Source of the DNA: Haloarcula rubripromontorii
Lineage (GTDB): Archaea > Halobacteriota > Halobacteria > Halobacteriales > Haloarculaceae
Direction: 5' to 3'
DNA length: 64,000 nt
Assembly: GCF_001280425.1 (NCBI RefSeq)
Contig: NZ_LIUF01000010.1
Location: forward strand, 1-64,000
Shown: positions 61,987 to 64,000 of the stretch, piece after piece
Layout of the letters: the number at the start of each line of letters is the position of its first letter
How positions within the stretch are numbered: position 1 is the first letter of the stretch
Notes under the pieces: generated by a model
The model's database searches: none
What the model was told of the DNA's origin: nothing
Seen by the model: only the letters and a program-made list of their open reading frames with translations
Program-made: the position numbers and the translations under genes

Positions 61987-62011
61987 GAAAAGCACCGAGC
62001 GCACCGACCGG

Positions 62012-62032
62012 CGCGCCCAGCTGGCAGGCGCG
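62012..62032 (-). promoter_or_regulatory. Divergent leader stem (gene 61045-61986)
   Basis: CGCGCC/GGCGCG stem preceded in gene orientation by TTTTTTGCC. It has the position of a leader hairpin but lacks GGTGAG, so it may be a distant variant. Confidence 0.4.
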
Positions 62033-62086
62033 GCAAAAAACAACCCCCCGGGTTAAATACGGAGACGGGAAGAAGTGTCTACCAGA

Positions 62087-62962
62087 ATGAAGGAAGGCAT
62101 CGAATCGCAATACGACGACCCTGAGAACTACGAGGGGGACTACCCCCCAGACTGGGCGTACCGGATTGTCTTCCGGAAGCAGTTGGATGACAACACCTGC
62201 GCCAACTGTAGCACTCAGTACCAACCGGAAGACTTGGAGGTTTTGCGACGGGTCCCTGCCGAGGACGGTGGAACGAACAAAACGACGAATCTCCTGACAG
62301 TGTGTGCGTTCTGCGAAAGCGATGTGAAGCAGGCGGGCCGACTAAACCTGCCGGAGTCAGCCAGACAAGAGCCAGCAGACAGTCCCGAAGAGGACACCTA
62401 CAGAGTGCTTGCGTTGCAGAGTGACGTTCCGATTACCGAGGAAGTCGAAGGAGAAGAGACTGAAGACAGCGGGCAGTCTCGTGATGTCTCGCGTGTAGAA
62501 GTCAACCATGTCCAGACACGGTCGACGAGTCCTCTTCCAGTCAACACGACAACACAGGAAAGCGACGAGCAGTCCGACCATGACGACACCGATGATCGTG
62601 CTGGATGGCGACAGTTAGCCATCGCATTTGTTGGAGGCACAGCGATGTTTCTGGGATATCTTTGTGCGATTGCTGTCGCCATTCCTTTCCCCTCGCCTGT
62701 GGGTGACGTAGCATTTTATGGCCTCCCGCTGGCCGGGCTTGTTGCTGGAGTCCGCTGGCGGCTGTCGACAGCCGTTGCATCTGTCTGCGTTGTTTTGATG
62801 TACGCTGGAATCTGGCAGGCATTCTCGGTGGAGCCGTTCATATCAGTACTGGCGTGGCTTCCCGTGGTTGCGCCACTAGCCGGGATTGCCTACGGGGTCG
62901 TAGTCGAGCGTACTGAGTTCTCGCTGCGGAATCATATCTCCCAGCCTCAGATTCTCGACTGA
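62087..62962 (+). CDS. HNH-like zinc-site protein with C-terminal membrane helices
   Basis: 291 residues from the ATG at 62087 (the GTG four codons earlier is possible). CANCSTQYQPEDLEVLRRVP followed by KTTNLLTVCAFCES looks like the zinc-binding frame of an HNH nuclease, but the catalytic His pair is not clear. A long acidic linker (about 90-175) leads to four or five membrane helices (QLAIAFVGGTAMFLGYLCAI, FYGLPLAGLVAGVRWRLSTA). Could be a membrane-anchored sensor or nuclease. It is divergent from the DUF6610-type gene and its end overlaps the GIY-YIG gene. Confidence 0.7.
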   Translation: MKEGIESQYDDPENYEGDYPPDWAYRIVFRKQLDDNTCANCSTQYQPEDLEVLRRVPAEDGGTNKTTNLLTVCAFCESDVKQAGRLNLPESARQEPADSPEEDTYRVLALQSDVPITEEVEGEETEDSGQSRDVSRVEVNHVQTRSTSPLPVNTTTQESDEQSDHDDTDDRAGWRQLAIAFVGGTAMFLGYLCAIAVAIPFPSPVGDVAFYGLPLAGLVAGVRWRLSTAVASVCVVLMYAGIWQAFSVEPFISVLAWLPVVAPLAGIAYGVVVERTEFSLRNHISQPQILD

Positions 62963-63699
62963 TGATCCAGCGCTTCCGTTGACGGGATATACGCTGACAA
63001 CTCGTCCACGACCGACGGGTCAAACGAGTCAGAGACGTGCCGGACATTCCATAGCCCAGACTGATACACTTCGGACTGCGGCGAGTGATACCCTAGCCAG
63101 TCGAGGTCTGACGGCCCTGCAGATCGACGATCCCTCGACACCATCGCGATGGCGTTCGCTTCGATCACCGCTCGGTCACACTCGGGTCCGGGCTTGCCCG
63201 GAACGTCAACCCAGAGAAGCGGCAGATCCCGGATATATTCTGAAACGCGCTGTTCGAGTTCGTGTTCCTGCTCGCGAACAGCGGTCGTCTCGGCGTCGGG
63301 ATTCTGCTCGCCCCAGTGGGGACACTCGTCGTGCCAGCCGTGCTTCTCGATCAGTGCGCGCCCGACGTGCAAGCGGAAGATTGAGCCTCGGTGATTCCCG
63401 CCGCCGGCGTACTTGCCCTGGACGTTGCCTCGGTGCTGCCGGAGCCGGTTCCAGAGTGTGTTCGACGAACCTTCACTGACGCCGACGGTGCCGATTCGGG
63501 AGAGTCGCCAATCGACCGCTGTCGTTGCGCGAAGGTCGCTTGCTGGCGAGAAAAAGAAGTACACTCCTCGGTCAGGCCAATCCAACCGACCAGTGACATC
63601 CCCGAGGTAGTACGGCCCTCCGATCTGGTCACGCAAATCTGCTAAGACACTCAGAAACTGTCCGACAGGACTGCCACCTGACGCTGCTGTGGAACGCAT
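62947..63699 (-). CDS. GIY-YIG nuclease-like protein
   Basis: 250 residues from the ATG at 63699 (the upstream in-frame start at 63714 is GTG and inside the leader hairpin). GVYFFFSPASDLRATTAVDW, RLSRIGTVGVSEGSSNTLWN and RLRQHRGNVQGKYAGGGNHR correspond to the GVY...RIGT...LxxRLxxHR core of GIY-YIG nucleases, and HRGSIFRLHVGRAL continues it. The catalytic Glu is probably in REQEHELEQRVSEYI. It may cut DNA or act in repair or mobility. Leader hairpin in front. Confidence 0.78.
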   Translation of the reverse strand: MRSTAASGGSPVGQFLSVLADLRDQIGGPYYLGDVTGRLDWPDRGVYFFFSPASDLRATTAVDWRLSRIGTVGVSEGSSNTLWNRLRQHRGNVQGKYAGGGNHRGSIFRLHVGRALIEKHGWHDECPHWGEQNPDAETTAVREQEHELEQRVSEYIRDLPLLWVDVPGKPGPECDRAVIEANAIAMVSRDRRSAGPSDLDWLGYHSPQSEVYQSGLWNVRHVSDSFDPSVVDELSAYIPSTEALDHQSRI

Positions 63700-63703
63700 A
63701 TTC

Positions 63704-63728
63704 GACTCCCTCACCCACCAAGGGAGTC
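63704..63728 (-). promoter_or_regulatory. Leader hairpin, longest stem (gene 62947-63699)
   Basis: GACTCCCT/AGGGAGTC, 8 bp, with GGTGGGTGAGGG in gene orientation and TTTTGTG in front, 4 nt before the ATG. Confidence 0.72.
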
Positions 63729-63773
63729 ACAAAATACGGCTCTCAAGCACGTCTGGAAAGACACCGCTCCTTC

Positions 63774-64000
63774 TCAGCTCTCACCTTCGACGGCGTTGAT
63801 CAGCTCCGCCGCAGTCGATGAGATACGGTTCAGCCGGTCCTGCAACGTCTCCGGTGCGTCGCCGTCCCACGCCGCCAAGTAGAACGCCGAGTTATCGGGG
63901 TCCAACTCGAAATGGCGACTCACGACGTAGGCGACCGCCTCGGCTTCGACCTCTCGCTTCGAGCGCTCCGTCTCATCGTCGACATCGAAGTGAAGAGCAG
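63774..64000 (-). CDS. ImmA/IrrE- or ArdC-type protein, C-terminal part (runs off right edge)
   Basis: The last about 75 residues of a minus-strand gene: RSKREVEAEAVAYVVSRHFE, SAFYLAAWDGDAPETLQDRL, NRISSTAAELINAVEGES to the stop at 63774. This is the C-terminal end of the large ArdC/DUF955-type proteins of haloarchaeal plasmids and viruses, which carry an HExxH-type protease domain. The catalytic part lies outside the window. Confidence 0.7.
   Translation of the reverse strand, partial: ALHFDVDDETERSKREVEAEAVAYVVSRHFELDPDNSAFYLAAWDGDAPETLQDRLNRISSTAAELINAVEGES

Noticed and set aside
1-64000. CRISPR array, rRNA or tRNA genes
   Set aside because: No regularly spaced repeats of CRISPR size, no rRNA-like blocks and no cloverleaf sequence that I could recognise by eye.

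Overview
The window is from a halophilic archaeon (class Halobacteria). The supporting signs are acid-rich proteins, a GC-rich coding style, GGTGA-type ribosome binding sites, an archaeal TFB, a halocin C8-like precursor, twin-arginine signals, repeated UspA genes and ISH-type transposases. I cannot name the genus. The density of insertion sequences, broken integrases, toxin-antitoxin pairs and short plasmid-type genes points to a megaplasmid or a strongly mosaic chromosomal island.

Layout. (1) 0-11 kb: an IS1595-type element abuts a P-type cation ATPase that has lost its 5' half. A stress/transport block follows, with six UspA-family genes, an amphi-Trp protein, a DUF2267 protein, an NSS/SNF sodium symporter and a DASS/SLC13 anion transporter. 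(2) 11-22.9 kb, mobile and AT-richer: two IS4-type transposases bracket a regulator, a halocin C8-like precursor split by a -1 frameshift at an A9 run, and a small membrane protein. Next is a tyrosine integrase broken by a 16-bp duplication, a nonsense codon and a 2.17-kb element with 22-bp terminal inverted repeats and a 10-bp target duplication. That element carries a second exported-protein plus membrane-protein pair. A CNNM/CorC-type gene then lies between two copies of the same integrase segment. (3) 22.9-27.5 kb: cytochrome bd oxidase cydAB, a DUF5684-type membrane protein, small zinc-ribbon and acidic proteins, and a frameshifted adenine-type DNA methylase. (4) 28.4-48.2 kb: a surface polysaccharide/glycosylation island. 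It has a four-gene set resembling the UDP-GlcNAc(3NAc)A pathway (acetyltransferase, aminotransferase, 3-dehydrogenase, 6-dehydrogenase), two FemAB-like transferases, three glycosyltransferases, a DUF354 protein, a deacetylase, two Tat-exported beta-helix proteins, a flippase and two large membrane proteins. The island lies between a full and a truncated copy of the methylase 5' end (about 260 bp, direct orientation). (5) 48.5-64 kb, plasmid-like: IS6-type remnant, PadR regulator, SWIM zinc-finger proteins, a CopG antitoxin beside a toxin with a nonsense codon, a TFB, an integrase relic, VapBC, and a long run of minus-strand genes that includes a Mom-like DNA modification protein, a DUF6884-type protein, a DUF6610-type (possibly DpdA-like) protein and a GIY-YIG nuclease-like protein.

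The most distinctive signal is a family of short hairpins just upstream of at least 15 minus-strand genes at 26.6-27.6 kb and 49.2-63.7 kb. In gene orientation each has a T-rich TTTTSTG-like box, then a stem whose sequence changes with compensating changes, with GGTGAG at the loop/3' arm, then the start codon 0-40 nt later. This suggests one shared control device for genes that include DNA modification, a TFB and SWIM proteins. The second is the pair of halocin-like cassettes in mobile DNA, one with a putative programmed or phase-variable frameshift.
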